A DNA stretch of 64,000 nucleotides from Emmonsiellopsis sp. PD_33 (lineage: Eukaryota; Ascomycota; Eurotiomycetes; Onygenales; Ajellomycetaceae): positions 41,652-105,651 of the forward strand of contig JANTQF010000109.1 of NCBI GenBank assembly GCA_032988165.1, written 5' to 3'. The notes below the pieces were generated by a model. That model saw only the letters and a program-made list of their open reading frames with translations, searched no databases and was not told the DNA's origin. The translations under genes were made by a program, and so were the position numbers. Shown piece by piece: positions 13,233-25,296 of the stretch (within the stretch, counting starts at the first letter, position 1; every line of letters starts with the position of its first letter).

Positions 13233-14281
13233 CTATCCCTCAACCCCAACTAAATCCTTCAACCCCTTCTCCGCACCTCTATACCACCTCCCCATCTCCT
13301 CCAACCCATCACTCTCCCCCTCCTGCTTCCTCCTCTGCGCCTCCTTCGCCTGCGCCACAGTCTCAGTTTTCTTCCTCTCCAACCGCGCGAGCTCCCGCTC
13401 CACAGCATCCGCCTCCCTGGTACTCCGCGGCAGCGACGAATTCACCGACGCTAGCTGCCGGTCCAGACTAGCCAATTCCGCCTCCCGCTCCGCGAGCAGT
13501 TTCAGCGTTGCTGGCAATGGAAGGCCCTGTGTAGACGACGACAGTCCGGATTCTGACATGCCGGATTGCGACTCATGTGCTGCGGCGCGGAGGGTGGAGA
13601 TGGTGGATTCGAGGTTTGCTATTGACGTTGGGAGGGAGGAGAGTTGGGTAGTTTGTAGTTGGACTTTTTTGTAGCCTATTTTATTGGAATATAGAAGAAT
13701 TGTTAGTAAAAAAAACCAAACACATGGGCGCAATGGGTTTGGTTTAAAAAATATAGAGGGGAAACTCTCACGGGTCGCCAACGTCCTCCCCATCCGTCCC
13801 ATTTCCTCAACCATAAGTCTGACATCCTCCTTTTGCTGGCGGAGCTGCTCCTTCGCCTGCGCCAGCTCTGCCTCGAGTTCTACATTCTCCTGATGACCCA
13901 CGACGAGCGGGGGGTCTCCAACGATTGCGCGCAGGAATTTTTCCTTGGTGACCTGCTCGAGATATGAGAAGCGGAGTTTCGAGAAGAGTTCCTTTTTTTT
14001 TATATGAATAGGTTAGCCAGTATGTCTAGGCGGGCGGACTATACGCGGTTGAAGACAGCGCGCGGGGCGATTACCTTGTAATGTGTCAGATCAGCCTCCA
14101 ACGTCGCCGGCGTTGGGCTCTCAAATGCATCCGTAGACACATCTGAGCGCCGCTTGGATGGCGACTGGGTTGAATTGGCTGTGGAAGAGATAGGTTCGCT
14201 GATTCTGAGAATTGAGAGGCGCGTATCGGGGCCGGCTGCTTGCACTGCGGCGAGGGCTTGGGAGGGAGAAGTGGGAGCCAT
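13233..14281 (-). CDS. Coiled-coil protein resembling kinetochore protein Sos7
   Basis: Three exons (14281-14075, 13991-13772, 13675-13233) give 289 residues. After a Ser/Pro-rich N-terminus, residues about 60-110 read LEADLTHYK-ELFSKLRFSYLEQVTKEKFLRAIVGDPPLVV, a block I associate with the fungal Sos7 coiled-coil family. Residues 115-155 and 200-265 are heptad-rich (QENVELEAELAQAKEQLRQQ; ELARLERKKTETVAQAKEAQ). Sos7 (Kre28 in budding yeast) partners Spc105/KNL1 at the outer kinetochore and links microtubules to the centromere. Frame closes at both introns. The family call rests on remembered motif similarity, so it is good but not certain; the coiled-coil character is directly visible. Confidence 0.65.
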
Positions 14282-14631
14282 CGTTGGAATATTCAGGCTG
14301 GGGGAACTGGGATATATAGAAGAGGCGATGCGGACAATAAAGACTTGATCAGTGGAATAATTGCATCTTCAAGATTTAATTGATTCATTCAGTCCAACTT
14401 TCCCCTCCGCGGTCAAATGGTCGGCGTCAACAAATGTTTGTCTTGTTTGCATCCCTGTCAAGATCCATCGTCATGGCCTCAACTCCGCCGATTTCTGATA
14501 TGCTTCACCGTCAGGAGAAGTCAACATATATGACACAGGGATACTGGAGGGTATTCTGACCCCTCTCTATATTCCCCTACATAATAATAAACCTCATTAA
14601 TGTCGTTTTCCCTCATATGACATCCGCAACC
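14282..14631. promoter_or_regulatory. Divergent promoter between the Sos7-like and RS-rich genes
   Basis: About 350 bp separate two divergent start codons. The stretch is moderately AT-rich near 14340-14400 and contains an in-frame upstream ATG (14617) for the plus-strand gene. No named factor site stands out. Confidence 0.4.
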
Positions 14632-16061
14632 ATGGCCGGAGACACCCCCGACCCCCACGACGACGAATATGTCGCCCAGCTCCTCGCCAAAGACGCGCGC
14701 GAGAGCTCCCTACGATACTCAACACTAGGGATGAACGCATTCATGCCAAAAAGGTGCCCGTCCCTCGCCTCACCACATCCTACCTATCTTATCTAACTCA
14801 TTCCAGACCCTCCTCCGGAGCGCCAAAACCAAATACCCGCTTCCTAAAAAACATTCTGCGCGAAACAGATAGCCACAATGCGAGCCTGAAGAGGAAGGAG
14901 GAGGAGGAGGCGCGGGCGAGAATGAGAGCGCTGCGGAATAGCCGATCGTCTAGTTCGAAACAGGATCGCGCGCTGTATGACGTGCGGGCCGCGAAGCGGA
15001 GAAGAGTTGAGGGGCCTTCCGATCAGGGATGCGAGCGGGACCGGGACCGGGACCGGGATAGTTCGCGGCGCAAGAGGGAGGAAGATGATGTTCGACATGG
15101 CTCGGGTGACCGGGATAAGGATCGGAGGAAACGGGAGAAGAGACACAGTGATGACTCTGAGGAGGAGAATAGGAAACCTAGATCGCATTCGAGACGGCAC
15201 AAGGACGATCGACCTCGTCATCGTTCCAGCAGGCGAGATGCAGAGTATTCCAGATCGTCAGAGAAATATAGATCAGACGAGGACGATCGAGAGGAAAGTC
15301 GTCATCGACGCCATAAACACCATCGCCACCGCTCACGGAGTAGATCACGGTCTCCAGAGCGCCGGAGCGAGCGGCGGAGGGAGAGGACAGATGATGAACG
15401 GCACTCGCGCCGAAGACATCGCACATCTACGTCTACAACTAACACATCCCGGACTAAACACACCAGCAACAAATCCCCGAGTCAAGCTCCGTCAGGCCAC
15501 GACAGCCCCGCCCCAGAAACCCAATTCCAAACCCACCAATCCCCTCCCCCCTCAGACTCCGACTCTGACCCCCTAGAATCCCTCATCGGCCCCCTCCCCC
15601 CCTCAGCTAACGACGTCATCCCCCGCGGCCGCGGCGCCTACACCTCCAGGCAGAGCAACATCGACTCACACTTTGCATCCGGCTACGACCCATCTCTCGA
15701 CATCCACCCAGACAATGACGACGACAATGACGCCACCACAAAAAAATCCACGCGCCGACCCGTCGCGGGTCTCGCCACGGAGGACGACGACTGGGATATG
15801 GCGCTGGAGGCGCTGCGGGATCGTGCGCTGTGGAAGCGGAAGGGTGCAGAGAGGTTGAGAGAGGCTGGGTTTGAGGAGGGGGTTGTGGAGAAGTGGGCTG
15901 GGAATAGGGCGTTTGCTGGGCTGGAGGGGGCAGGCAGGGATAGGGATGGGGATGGGAATGTGGAGGATGTGAGATGGGCGAAGAGGGGGGAGAAGAGGGA
16001 GTGGGATCGGGGGAAGGTGGTGGATGAGGAGGGGCATGTGGATGTTCGAGCTGAGTGGTAG
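14632..16061 (+). CDS. RS/RD-rich nuclear protein, probably pre-mRNA-splicing factor 38B-like
   Basis: Two exons (14632-14753, 14807-16061) encode 458 residues; the 53-nt intron has a CTAAC branch site. The N-terminus is ordered and conserved-looking: DDEYVAQLLAKDARESSLRY, then GMNAFMPKRPSSGAPKPNTR and FLKNILRETDSHNASLKRK. Residues about 95-230 are a low-complexity tract of RD, SR and HRHR repeats, as in splicing regulators. A second conserved block follows (LIGPLPPSANDVIPRGRGAY, then SNIDSHFASGYDPSLDIHPD), and the C-terminus ends in W-A-K-R-G-E-K-R-E-W-D-R-G-K. I recall fungal relatives named pre-mRNA-splicing factor 38B, but the function of this family is not well established. An ATG at 14617 would add five residues; the ACCATGG context favours 14632. 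Confidence 0.75.
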
Positions 16062-17701
16062 TGCCGATTAATTAATTGGATTTGGTTATGGGGTATGGGT
16101 TTTGATTTTTGGAAGCTATATGCCATGCCATGCCCTTCATCATAGGCATAGATAGGTCTATTATAGCATTCTTCAGTGGGTATGTATACGCCTAACACAT
16201 GGGGATGGATGGGATACATATCGTATATGTGCATAATAACATCCATGAGGCAAATGGCCCATAACTTACTTTAGCTATATTAATTATCACATGAGGTATA
16301 TAATAAAAGCCCGACCGGAATTTCTTCTTCTTCTTCCTAGGTGACACAACATTTCATAGTTCCCAGCCTTTTCCCCCCTCCTAAGGATTTCTCGATTGCC
16401 TCCAAGGTTGCCACCCTCCCACCCCCTTTAGCCAAACAATACACATAGTAGTTAGTTAGTTGGTCATGAATTCTTGATCGAGCCACAAGAAATATATGCA
16501 TATTTCCTCAGAAATGCCCATGAGATGCACCATGTGTTGATTTCCTTTTAGCTTTCCAGGGTTCTAGCTGTCTGTCCATCCCCTCCTCACCCCCCTTATT
16601 AACACAGCAATTGTAAATTGGATAAATCATGACATGATTGGACTAATTGAAGGCATAAGAGGGTGGGCGGTGTAGTAAGAGAGGATAATGATGTGGTGGT
16701 AGTTAGCAAATCAGGCTGTCGATTATTATCTGGCCGATATATATTTTCCTCTCCCTTTTCTTTTACAGAAGATAATAAGACTGATAAATGTGCGATCTTT
16801 CAAATATCAAGCGTGCAGGTGCATTGCGAGTAAGAAGAGGATTGAGGTTATTTTTTTTTCTTTCGGGGTACTATGAGAAAACATGTCGAGGAAAACAAAG
16901 GGGGTATATATTTTACTTGAAGTGGGGGGACGGTGACAGGTTAAATAACAAAGAATAGCATGGAAAAAAGAAAGACAATATATAGATATATATAACTGCA
17001 GCGGAGGTGGATTGATGATGGTGACGAGAGTGAAAAATGAGGAAATAAAAGGAAGGAAGCAAACAACAAAACAGCCGTGATAGCCCTGGTCACCCTAAAC
17101 GACCATAATCTATATCAGCACTCGAGTCCTCAACGGCAGGCAAATATCTGGATGCCTCTCCGCGGAGACTTCTAGATATTGGCTCACGGTCTTCCATAAG
17201 GCCACGAAATGTATGTAAAGCATTCTTTTTCTTTTTTCGATCGTGCCCATTTTGTGGAATAGAAAAAGAAGGACGAAAAACGAGGAGACGAGGCGGAAGG
17301 GGAAAAGACGACCATATCATTTCATAACCCTCAACATACCCGCTAACCTCCAAACCCAGGACTAGGTTGTCGCAGCCATCAACAGTAGCACACCGGTGCG
17401 ATTCGAGGGGTGTTATTAGGTGTCCTTCGTTTGTTCGGTGGCATTAGGCTAACATAGGCATTGGCGGCCAAAGCCCTTGTCCATAGAACCAGCGAACAGA
17501 TAGAATATCCATCCGCTTGTGCTATGGGCTAACAACTTGTTTCTATTTATCGGCGATCATGAGCCGCTCGGAGAAATTTGGTTCCGTTTGCCATCCAATG
17601 GTCTGGTCAAAAGTGCCTCGATTGACTCTGCTATATGCGAGCAGCCCAACCAAATTTCGTCTTGTGTAATGCAATTGGTCGTCCATGCGATTGCACATCA
17701 G
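16062..17701. other. Intergenic region, AT-rich, no gene seen
   Basis: This 1.6-kb spacer separates two convergent genes. It contains TTC/TCT runs near 16320, TATA-type AT repeats near 16910-17000 and several pyrimidine tracts. The only open frame of note (17090-17353, minus) has no recognisable motif and low coding character. It probably holds the 3' untranslated regions of both neighbours. Confidence 0.5.
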
Positions 17702-19053
17702 CTAGCTATATTGTCTCGGTCGATGCCAGAAGCGCCCTGTTTTTCCATCTAGAACATTGGTCCGATCCATAAAATTGTAAAGACGCAATAGCGTCCCAAG
17801 CGGCTGCGTAGTGGCAATCTCCGGAGGCCTTGCGCTCGGTTGCACAGCCCGGGCATTCCCCTCTCCGATACCAAGAGTTTCCTTAAGGGACCCTAGAGTG
17901 ACTTCGCTCGCAAAATCAACCAAGCTCCCGAGGAATCTAATCCAGTGTATCATGGTTTCAGGATCCAATGCCTCGACAGGTTGGCGGAATTGGATTGTTC
18001 CTCCTCTGGATGATGTCGCAGGATTGGCATCAGCGTGGTTATTTGTGCCCCCGACCGGGTCCAGAAGCGAGGAAAAACTGTACTTAAAGTAGCAGTGGTC
18101 ATTTGGTTGATTCAGCTCCGGCAGGGCTGGGTTCATGGCACGAACAACCGAAGGAATATCGGGACACGTCTCGAGTAAATATTTCGCTAGAACTGAGCGG
18201 GGGCAATTCCTAGCGACGTTAGGAGGTAGAAAATGCGGGCTTTTTCGCGGGCTCAACCATCGCTTCAATACTTTCCTGTTAATTCCGAAACAACCAGAAT
18301 AACGGAGGCGGGTGGTTCAAACTCACCGGACTTTTCAAGCCTTTCAAAGGTTTTTCTAAGCTGAACATATTATCAAGCACGGGCTCGTAGACCAGTAGGA
18401 TCATTGCAAGGTTACGGACTGTGTGGAATGAGAAACCCGTGTCGGCATGGGGATCGTTCCCGATGTGCACCTGGAGGGTGGTGCTACTGTTCAAATCGGT
18501 AAAGAAATTTGAACTGTTGTTCAGGATTGGATTGGCCTGTCCAGATCTCGAGGAAAATATACGCTCGATATCAACCTCCCATCTCTCGGAGTGAAGAGCA
18601 AGTTGCGGCGAGATGACTTCCAGGGGTTGTGTTTCATCTGTCACAACATTAGTAAATCCCCCTTCGCCAGAGATAACTAGAAATGCTAGCTCTTTTTATT
18701 GTCATTGTCATTGTCATTGTCGTTGCCGTTTTCTTTTCGCTTGCTAGGTTCTCGGGGTATAAAAATAAAGAATGTGCCTCACAATCCATGAACCACTCCG
18801 GGTGTACCGGCTGGACAGCTGGATCTGTCGATAATACCCAACTTCCATTATAAACTCCTCGATCCTGGTCATCTAGCTCCGTCTCAGCCCTGACCCGAAT
18901 GCCTTGTCCCCGAAGACGGGCTGCAATTAAATGTGATAAAGAACCGTAGGGGATGTAGCTGAAGCTAGTCGCTTTCATGGCAGTGAATATGCCAGCTTTC
19001 AGCACAACCGTAAGAGCTGAGCCAGACATATCTGTTGGCAGTGTGGATAGCAT
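17702..19053 (-). CDS. Fungal amidoligase-family enzyme with a doubtful N-terminus
   Basis: Three exons (19053-18783, 18637-18327, 18262-17702) join in frame to 380 residues. Motifs follow the fungal amidoligase (PF12224) order: W-V-L-S-T-D-P-A-V-Q-P, PLEVISPQL, a histidine motif VHIGNDPHADTGFS with HTVRNLAMILLVYE behind it, then a YFKYSFSSLL block and GGTIQFRQP. The family is related to glutamine synthetase and gamma-glutamylcysteine ligase and forms amide bonds using ATP; natural substrates of fungal members are unknown. The usual opening block of type F-G-x-E-x-E is not visible in the first 60 residues, so either an upstream exon is missed or the gene has lost its start. The second intron needs an acceptor at TTGAAG; the nearer CAG would put the rest out of frame, a possible early sign of decay. 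Confidence 0.68.
18645..18782 (-). repeat. Intronic CATTGT microsatellite in the amidoligase gene
   Basis: The first intron of the amidoligase gene carries a short tandem run, plus-strand TGTCAT repeated four times with a diverged fifth unit, at about 18698-18722. It does not alter the reading frame because it lies between donor 18782 and acceptor 18638. Confidence 0.6.
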
Positions 19054-20993
19054 CCCCCGAACTATATCTTATCGAGCAGGGGAGGTGTTTGGCAAAAAGG
19101 TCATTATTTCGAGGGACGTGTCGGGTGTGGAAAGTCGTTTGTTGTCGACAAAAGGACGGAAGCTTCACAATTATAAGTATCTTTCGCGGGAAATATTATG
19201 CATGCAACTTGTTTGGGTTGATGAAGGAAAAAAGGAATGTACCCTGCATAGCAAGGCAACGGGTTTAAGGCAACTGACTGTCTTGTTTGCTTTGGGCAGT
19301 CCCGGGCGGGCTGATTCAAAACTTCGAAGGGCCTAGATCCCCAGCTCTATTCAGAGGTCAAACCAAGCTATGGTCGACAAAATTGGCCGTGGGGGCACGT
19401 CTGGATATCTGAGGCCAATGGAGCAAAGGATGGCAGAGGTAATTCCAAATAAGTAGAATGAAAGCGTAAAAAGAAACGGAAGCGGACTTGGGAAAGAACC
19501 GTGAACCAATATGAAGCGGAAAAGGTGTCGAATAGTAACCCACCTGTTGATAAAGCAGGCCAACACGCGCAGAAATTTTCGGAGAGAGGCTCAGGAATAC
19601 AAAAGCGCGGGATCTTGCAGCCCTAGAGGGTCTAGCCTTCCTATCACGCCTCGCATCTGTTTAGCAGCTTGATGGGCAAACGAATGATGGCACCGACTGC
19701 CAGGGATGTGCTGCAGAATAAGGATGCAGAGGTCAGGGAGCGATGCACCATTGGCAAGTAAGATGACAGCCCAACACTCCCAAGCGCGGCAAATGCGAGA
19801 AATTATTTCGATGGATATCAGCAGCCAAGCGGAGGGTTTGCACAATCCATCGAGGGCCTTCAAAGGGGCCGATAAATACTTTTTCTCACGCACTTTGCTT
19901 TTCCTTCTTTTATTTTCTGCACTTTGATAAGCTACAGGACGCACCGTCACACAGAACACAGGAGAGCCAAGTACGAGCTGGAGTTCAGAACAAGGCTGCA
20001 GATGTGATTGATCGAATCGGACAGACAGCACAGCACTAGTAGAACAGAATCATGGTAGAGACCTGCGAGTAGGGGAGGGGAAGAATGGGTATCATCCGTC
20101 AGATCAGACGCAGGGCCCCAAAAATGCGACCTGTTGGGAGGTAACTTGTAAGAAATCGAGAGCAAAGAGCAGCGGCGGGCGATGAGACATTGGCGTGTCA
20201 AGCCTCAATATGGCATTCTCACGCCAGAAAAGCGGGGAGAAAGGGTCTAGAACAAGAGCAGTCTCTTCTTCCTGCTGCGAGGACGACCAGCCCACCCCCT
20301 CCTCCTGCATATTGCGAGCCGGAACCATCCAGTCAGAGGCCCGGGAGCAGCGCCGTCGGCGGACGCTCAGAACTAGAGCGCCAAGGGAGCATGAGGCTTG
20401 TGAATTGTTGGGGACTGGCCGGTGGATTCGTGCAGCAGAGGACGCGACCATGGCGCCTGCGGAGGTTTTGGGCAAGTTACCTGCGTGGAATGATATGCGC
20501 TGCCAGCGCTGGGCGAGGCCATCCACGCTCACCGATGTTTGGATGATCACCAGCAACGAACTAGCTCTCGAGCAGCCAACGGGGATCTCTCATGGGCATC
20601 TCGAGACTCGTCCTCGCGCCTGGCTGCCTCGATGTCTTGCACCCGGATGTCTAGCATCTGGAGGTCCGAGGAGGAGAGGGGGTGGTGAATCCAGGTGTCG
20701 ACAAGAGAGGAGGTGAGAGGGAGACGGGGGTGATTGGTCAGCTTGAGCCTCATCCACCACTCTCCTCGGTCAGACTGTCAGACTCCAGACGTCGACATCG
20801 CCGTCAGCACAACATCCGTCAAGGCGTCTCTTTGGCGCGGTGGTCCTGTGGATCAGTAGATGACGCCATCTCGGAGCCACCAACCCCCCGCAGCCCACCG
20901 GTCTCAAATAATATCACCACATCCCCCGCTGCACCGCTTCGATCCAAACAAACACGTCGATTCAGCTCGCTGCCCGTGTCTGATCCGCTCCCT
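19054..20993. other. Intergenic region between amidoligase and dioxygenase genes
   Basis: This 1.9-kb divergent spacer has several overlapping open frames on both strands (for example 20195-20716 plus and 20104-20556 minus). None has recognisable motifs, and their mutual overlap suggests GC-biased chance frames. The part just left of 20994 is in frame with the dioxygenase ORF and is probably its 5' leader. A missing first exon of the amidoligase, if present, would lie in 19054-19400. Confidence 0.45.
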
Positions 20994-21811
20994 ATGGCCA
21001 TGACCGACCAGTTCGCCTTCTCCTATCCTTCGCCGCTTCAGGGCTACGAGAACCTGCCCCCGCTTCCCGAGTATGTGTAGGACAGCTATGCGTCTTTGAG
21101 CAACTCCGTCTTTCTGACGCTGGGATAGGGACAAGGACGCAGACGGCAAGTCGTTCAAGAACCCGCAGCATGGCATCCTGAGCAAGGCATACGAGGAGTT
21201 TCCAGACCCACTGGACAAAGGTCGGCGGGGTGGCTTTGATATTCACATCTACCACTATCAGGTTGGTTTGTTGGTGTTGGCAGCTGGATGTTGGACGTTG
21301 GACACGCCGCTTTGATATACATAACAGCCACTAAATCGGGCCCAACAGAACAATCCGGATCAGGTCGCATTTGCAAAGGCGCTTTGGGAACGGATTCGTC
21401 GCGAATGTAATCCCCACCCCTCCAGTTTATGGATGAATGCCCCCCATCAGAGACTAGAGCCTATTATTTGTATACGCTTTGAACTTTACTCGTCTTGATC
21501 ATCGCCAACCCAACTGAACAATTCTCACTACCATAGTCCCCGAACTCCGCATCTATACCTTCTTCGACCGCCCCATTGGGCCACACCCAGTCGCCATGTT
21601 CGAAGTCAATCTCTTCACGCCCGCCCAGTTTGGAGCCTTCATCCCGTGGCTGGTGATCAACCGTGGTCCGCTAAGTGTCCTAATTCATCCCAATACGGGG
21701 GATGCGCAAGATGAGGAACGAAATCATACACAAAGAGCCACATGGATGGGTGACCGCATCCCCTTGGATCTGCGGGTGTTCAAGCTTATGCGGGAGAAGC
21801 AGGGGTCCTAG
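20994..21811 (+). CDS. DOPA 4,5-dioxygenase-family aromatic ring-cleaving enzyme
   Basis: Four exons (20994-21070, 21129-21261, 21349-21406, 21537-21811) give 180 residues, typical for the family (PF08883). Metal-ligand type histidines are in place: FDIHIYHYQ near residue 65, GPHPVAMFEVN in the middle and LSVLIHPNTGD followed by N-H-T-Q-R-A-T-W-M-G near the end. The enzyme class opens catechol rings with extradiol chemistry; in fly agaric it makes betalamic-acid pigments, while ascomycete roles are mostly unknown. The open frame continues upstream to 20682, but that segment lacks family similarity, so the ATG at 20994 is preferred. All junctions preserve phase. Substrate is not predictable from sequence. 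Confidence 0.87.
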
Positions 21812-22861
21812 AGTGGCCCTTTCGGTCGCCCCGAGGGGCCAGGTTATGGTATGGCGACTATCCCGCCGAGGAGGTGTTTGTTTTCCATTGCCCCGCGTGT
21901 ATATTTGTGTCGCCGGGGGGATATGCGGGGCCCCGCGGCTCCTAGTCGCCGAACAAAATGTATAATGTCTATGCGCCAGATGTGTTTGCGTCAAGTTACA
22001 CTGCGGGCATTGATTCGAAATATGGATCCCGAAGCGGGGATGGAATCTAGTCGCACAAATCTGTGATAGGGTACTTTTTTGTCTTCACTGCGCATTCGCT
22101 CTCTTACATAGCTGAGAGATTAATGAATGGACTGGTGTTACCTGGCCATGATCACCTATCGTCAATCTGCAGAAGCCCTTCAGCTCTCCCCACACCACAA
22201 CAGTCACCCCGGACTGTCCATCGTGCAACGCACAAGATGACCTATCAATCGATCTACCCACTATCTCGCATCGAGATAACTAATAGCCCCTTACATAGCT
22301 AGCTTTTATATCCCTCAGCGGGGAGGGCCCGACCACATCACATTACCAGCCGAAGCAAGCATTTGGATCTACATGTCTCCTGTTACCCCAAGGCTTACCC
22401 CGTATTATGCGATCTTGTGCGGTGCTGTGTTGTGTGGTTCTGGCCTGCGGTCGAGTTTTGAACTCGAGCTATATGCCAATCTTATAGCTCAGCTATAGTA
22501 CATGCGTTATGTACCGGGCTGGGCTGGGGAAGTATGATATCATCGCTCGTCGAACTGCTATTTTGGGAATCTCGTGTAGGCGGGGCCGAGATTGGAGATA
22601 GATATGGTAAACCACTAGTTGAGTACGTATGTGTTGTAGACGATCTAGAAAGGGATAGGTGTGTATGGCATGTGCATGTGAGTCGATATTGGCATAGGAG
22701 TATCGCGCAATTCAGTTCCCTGTACGTGTAGCCAGGGATGGTCAGTCGCATAGGTGGATGGAGATACAAGCATATAAGAAGAGCATCCTTTCCCCTCCCC
22801 CTCCAACCCCCTTACGTATCTACCTGCCTGCCTCCCTACTCCCTACCTACACCGTGCAAAT
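21812..22861. promoter_or_regulatory. Intergenic region leading into a TATA/CT-rich promoter
   Basis: The first 900 bp carry no convincing gene. The last 100 bp resemble a real fungal core promoter: CATATAAG at 22771-22778, followed by a C/T-rich tract from about 22788 to 22855, and then the ATG of the 32-codon frame at 22862. This architecture is the main reason that short frame is listed. Confidence 0.45.
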
Positions 22862-22960
22862 ATGGATCCAACTTTCACACCCAGCGAGCTAGTCCTCGAC
22901 GAAAACACGAGCACTAGCTGCTGGGGACCTGCTGGAGGAAGTGTCTGTAATGTGGTATAA
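22862..22960 (+). CDS. Candidate 32-residue peptide ending in a CaaX-like CNVV
   Basis: A very short frame begins MDPTFTPSEL, has an acidic/threonine-rich middle (DENTSTS) and ends CWGPAGGSVCNVV before a TAA stop. The last four residues fit a loose CaaX prenylation box (Cys, any, aliphatic, X). Short precursors with a terminal CaaX box are the form of ascomycete a-factor-like lipopeptide pheromones. A TATA-like CATATAAG lies about 90 bp upstream and the leader is C/T-rich, as in well-expressed fungal genes. Against this, CNVV is not the common CVVM/CVIA form, and a frame this short can occur by chance. The pheromone idea is inference; the frame, core promoter and terminal cysteine are directly visible. 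Confidence 0.35.
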   Translation: MDPTFTPSELVLDENTSTSCWGPAGGSVCNVV

Positions 22961-23925
22961 TATGAGCATATGTAAGTTCATGCCAGACATTAACGTTGTT
23001 GATCTGTCTCCGATTGAATTGGTCATTTGTCGTTTTCGGTGGTGAGGCCACCATCAAAAAGTCCAACAGTGTCTGGAAGGCAGCCATGATCGCTTCTGCT
23101 CTTTGCAAGATAATCATTTAGGCTGAGGACGGCAGAATAGTTCTTTCGATAGCAGTAGGAGATCAGTGCTAATTAATGTTGGAAGCACTGTGATCGCATT
23201 ACCCCCGTATTTCTCAGCAGCCTGTTCTACATAATGGTATCCTCTCTTATCTGCCAATACTAATTAATGGAAAAGCTTTGACGAATTGAAAAGGTCTTCT
23301 ACGCCTATTGACTATTTAGCTAGGGAGTAGTTATGTTACGTGCAGTATAAACTGCCATATCTACATCTACCTCCGTCTATATAATGTATCCATCCTTCAC
23401 ATATGTAATGTGAGAATCCAACTGGACCAAGACGGATCAATCCTTCTAGATGATTTTCTCAGTGACTAACCCCCCGGTAGTAATCATCCACACGGATATG
23501 CTCACCATCATGTGCTGGACGAGGGGCCAGAGTTAGGGTGGGACAGGCATCTCCTTCTCCTCAGGTGGGATGGGGTCACGCTCTCTAAATATCTAGTCAG
23601 TCATGAGCAGGTCGCTTTCCTGTTCTCCTTCTGTTCTTCTTCTTCTTCTTCTTCTTCTTCTTTCTCCTATCGCGCCTACGCATAGTTGCCGTATATAAGG
23701 GGTTGCCAAAACGAGACAAGGCGAGACGAAAAGAAAGACATCTCCAACGACCTCCCTCCCCTCCCCGAACAACGCTGGTTGTCTGCGATACCCAACAAAT
23801 CCACACGCTCTCCACGCTTGAAGCTTGCTTGCTTGCTAGCTGTGGTGTTTTGTTCTTCCATCGGTCCCATCCCGAGAAACACTGGAGCGGACGTCGGGAT
23901 CCCGAGCCATCCAACCAACCAAACC
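22961..23925. other. Intergenic region upstream of the Vps62-family gene
   Basis: No gene is visible. A perfect TTC run of about nine units lies near 23636-23662, and the last 200 bp are pyrimidine-rich with CCCGAG/AACCAACC leader sequence just before the ATG at 23926. Confidence 0.5.
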
Positions 23926-25296
23926 ATGTCGCACAGCCTCCTATCAAGGCTGATCCTCGGCCTCGGACTCGGACTCGGGTTCGGGTTCGGGGTTTTCTCA
24001 CCTGTTCCTGCTGTCAATGCCGCCGATGCACAGAGTTGTGCAGCGCCCTCAGCCGACGTGCCGGGGTTCGTGCTGGAGTACGGTATGTCTACCCTCTTCA
24101 AACCATTGCATCACATACTACATTCCAACTTCCCCCCCGCCATCTGCATCTCCTGATCTATCTATGCACGAATATGATAATTTAACGCACATATATACAG
24201 CCCCCCTCGTCTACCTCCACTCGCAAGACCCCTACATGCCGTCCTCCTTCGCCACGCTAGTCACCCACGCCGTGCCCACCATCAACCACGTCCCGCTCAA
24301 CGGCACCGCGGCACCGCTGACGCTGGACAATCTGGACTCGCTCAATGCGCTGGGTGGGGAAGCGGTGTTTTTGACTTCCAAGGAGGGGATTCGCGCGTTG
24401 CCGGAGTGGTTTCGGGGGACGAGGCCGGATGGGAAGGGGAGCACGGGGAGTGCGGTTAGTAGCGTGGTGGTGGTTAGGGAGCATGGGGATGGGAGGACGG
24501 TGGATGGGTTTTATTTTTATTTTTATGCGTGGGTGTTTTTGCATTTTTTTTTCTTTCTTTGTTTGGTTTTTTGTCTTGCTGATGGGTGTAGATATAACGA
24601 TGGAACCGAGGTGATTGGGATCAATTTCGGGTGCCACGTTGGCGACTGGTGAGTGCTTTCTTGCCCCAGATTTTAGTCCCCTTTCGCCAGGCTGATATGG
24701 GCTGTAATAGGGAACACAGCATGGTGCGCTTCGTCGATGAAAAGCCCGAGGCCGTCTGGTTCAGCCAGCACGCCTCCGGCCAGGCGTTTACCTACCAGGC
24801 CACGGAGAAGCAGGGCGTGCGGCCGGTCGGGTACAGCGCGAACGGCTCGCACGCGACCTATGCGACTACGGGGTGAGCATGGCTATATATATCCCCACAA
24901 CCAATGGAGTATTGTATTAACCCAGCCAACGCCAGCACGCATGACCACACAATCCCCGGCTTCAACCTGCCCGGCGGGCTGCTGGAGGACGAAACGGACG
25001 CAGGCATCCTCTGGGACCCACTGCTCAGCGCATACGCGTACAGCTACGACAACGCGACGGGCAAGTTCACGCCGTTCGATGCGCGGTGGCCGGTGCAGTA
25101 TCTGTATTTCGATGGCAGGTGGGGGGACCAGCAGCTGCCGGACGATGCGGAGGGCCAGGAAAATGTGTTTGGGCAGCGCAAGTATGTGTCAGCGCCGAAC
25201 GGGCCGAAGTTCAAGGGGCTGGTGAGGGAGAAGGTGTGTCCGGATAGTGTTGAGGTGTGTATTGTGTGGCCGGGGCTGAGGGCGCGGGGTGATTAA
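23926..25296 (+). CDS. Secreted/vacuolar Vps62 (DUF946) family protein
   Basis: Five exons (23926-24082, 24201-24528, 24592-24648, 24711-24872, 24936-25296) encode 354 residues with exact phase closure. An N-terminal signal peptide is clear: [20 protein letters not shown], ending near AVNAADA. Family motifs follow in order: [10 protein letters not shown] near residue 53, [50 protein letters not shown], then G-T-H-D-H-T and [10 protein letters not shown]. Yeast Vps62 was identified by vacuolar protein targeting defects; biochemical activity is unknown. The H-x-G-D-W-E-H segment is the hallmark of the family. A ten-base inverted repeat lies 90 bp downstream. Confidence 0.9.

Noticed and set aside
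20104..20716. Overlapping 150- and 173-codon frames on opposite strands
   Set aside because: Both are open because of GC bias; neither has motifs or a splice-compatible continuation.
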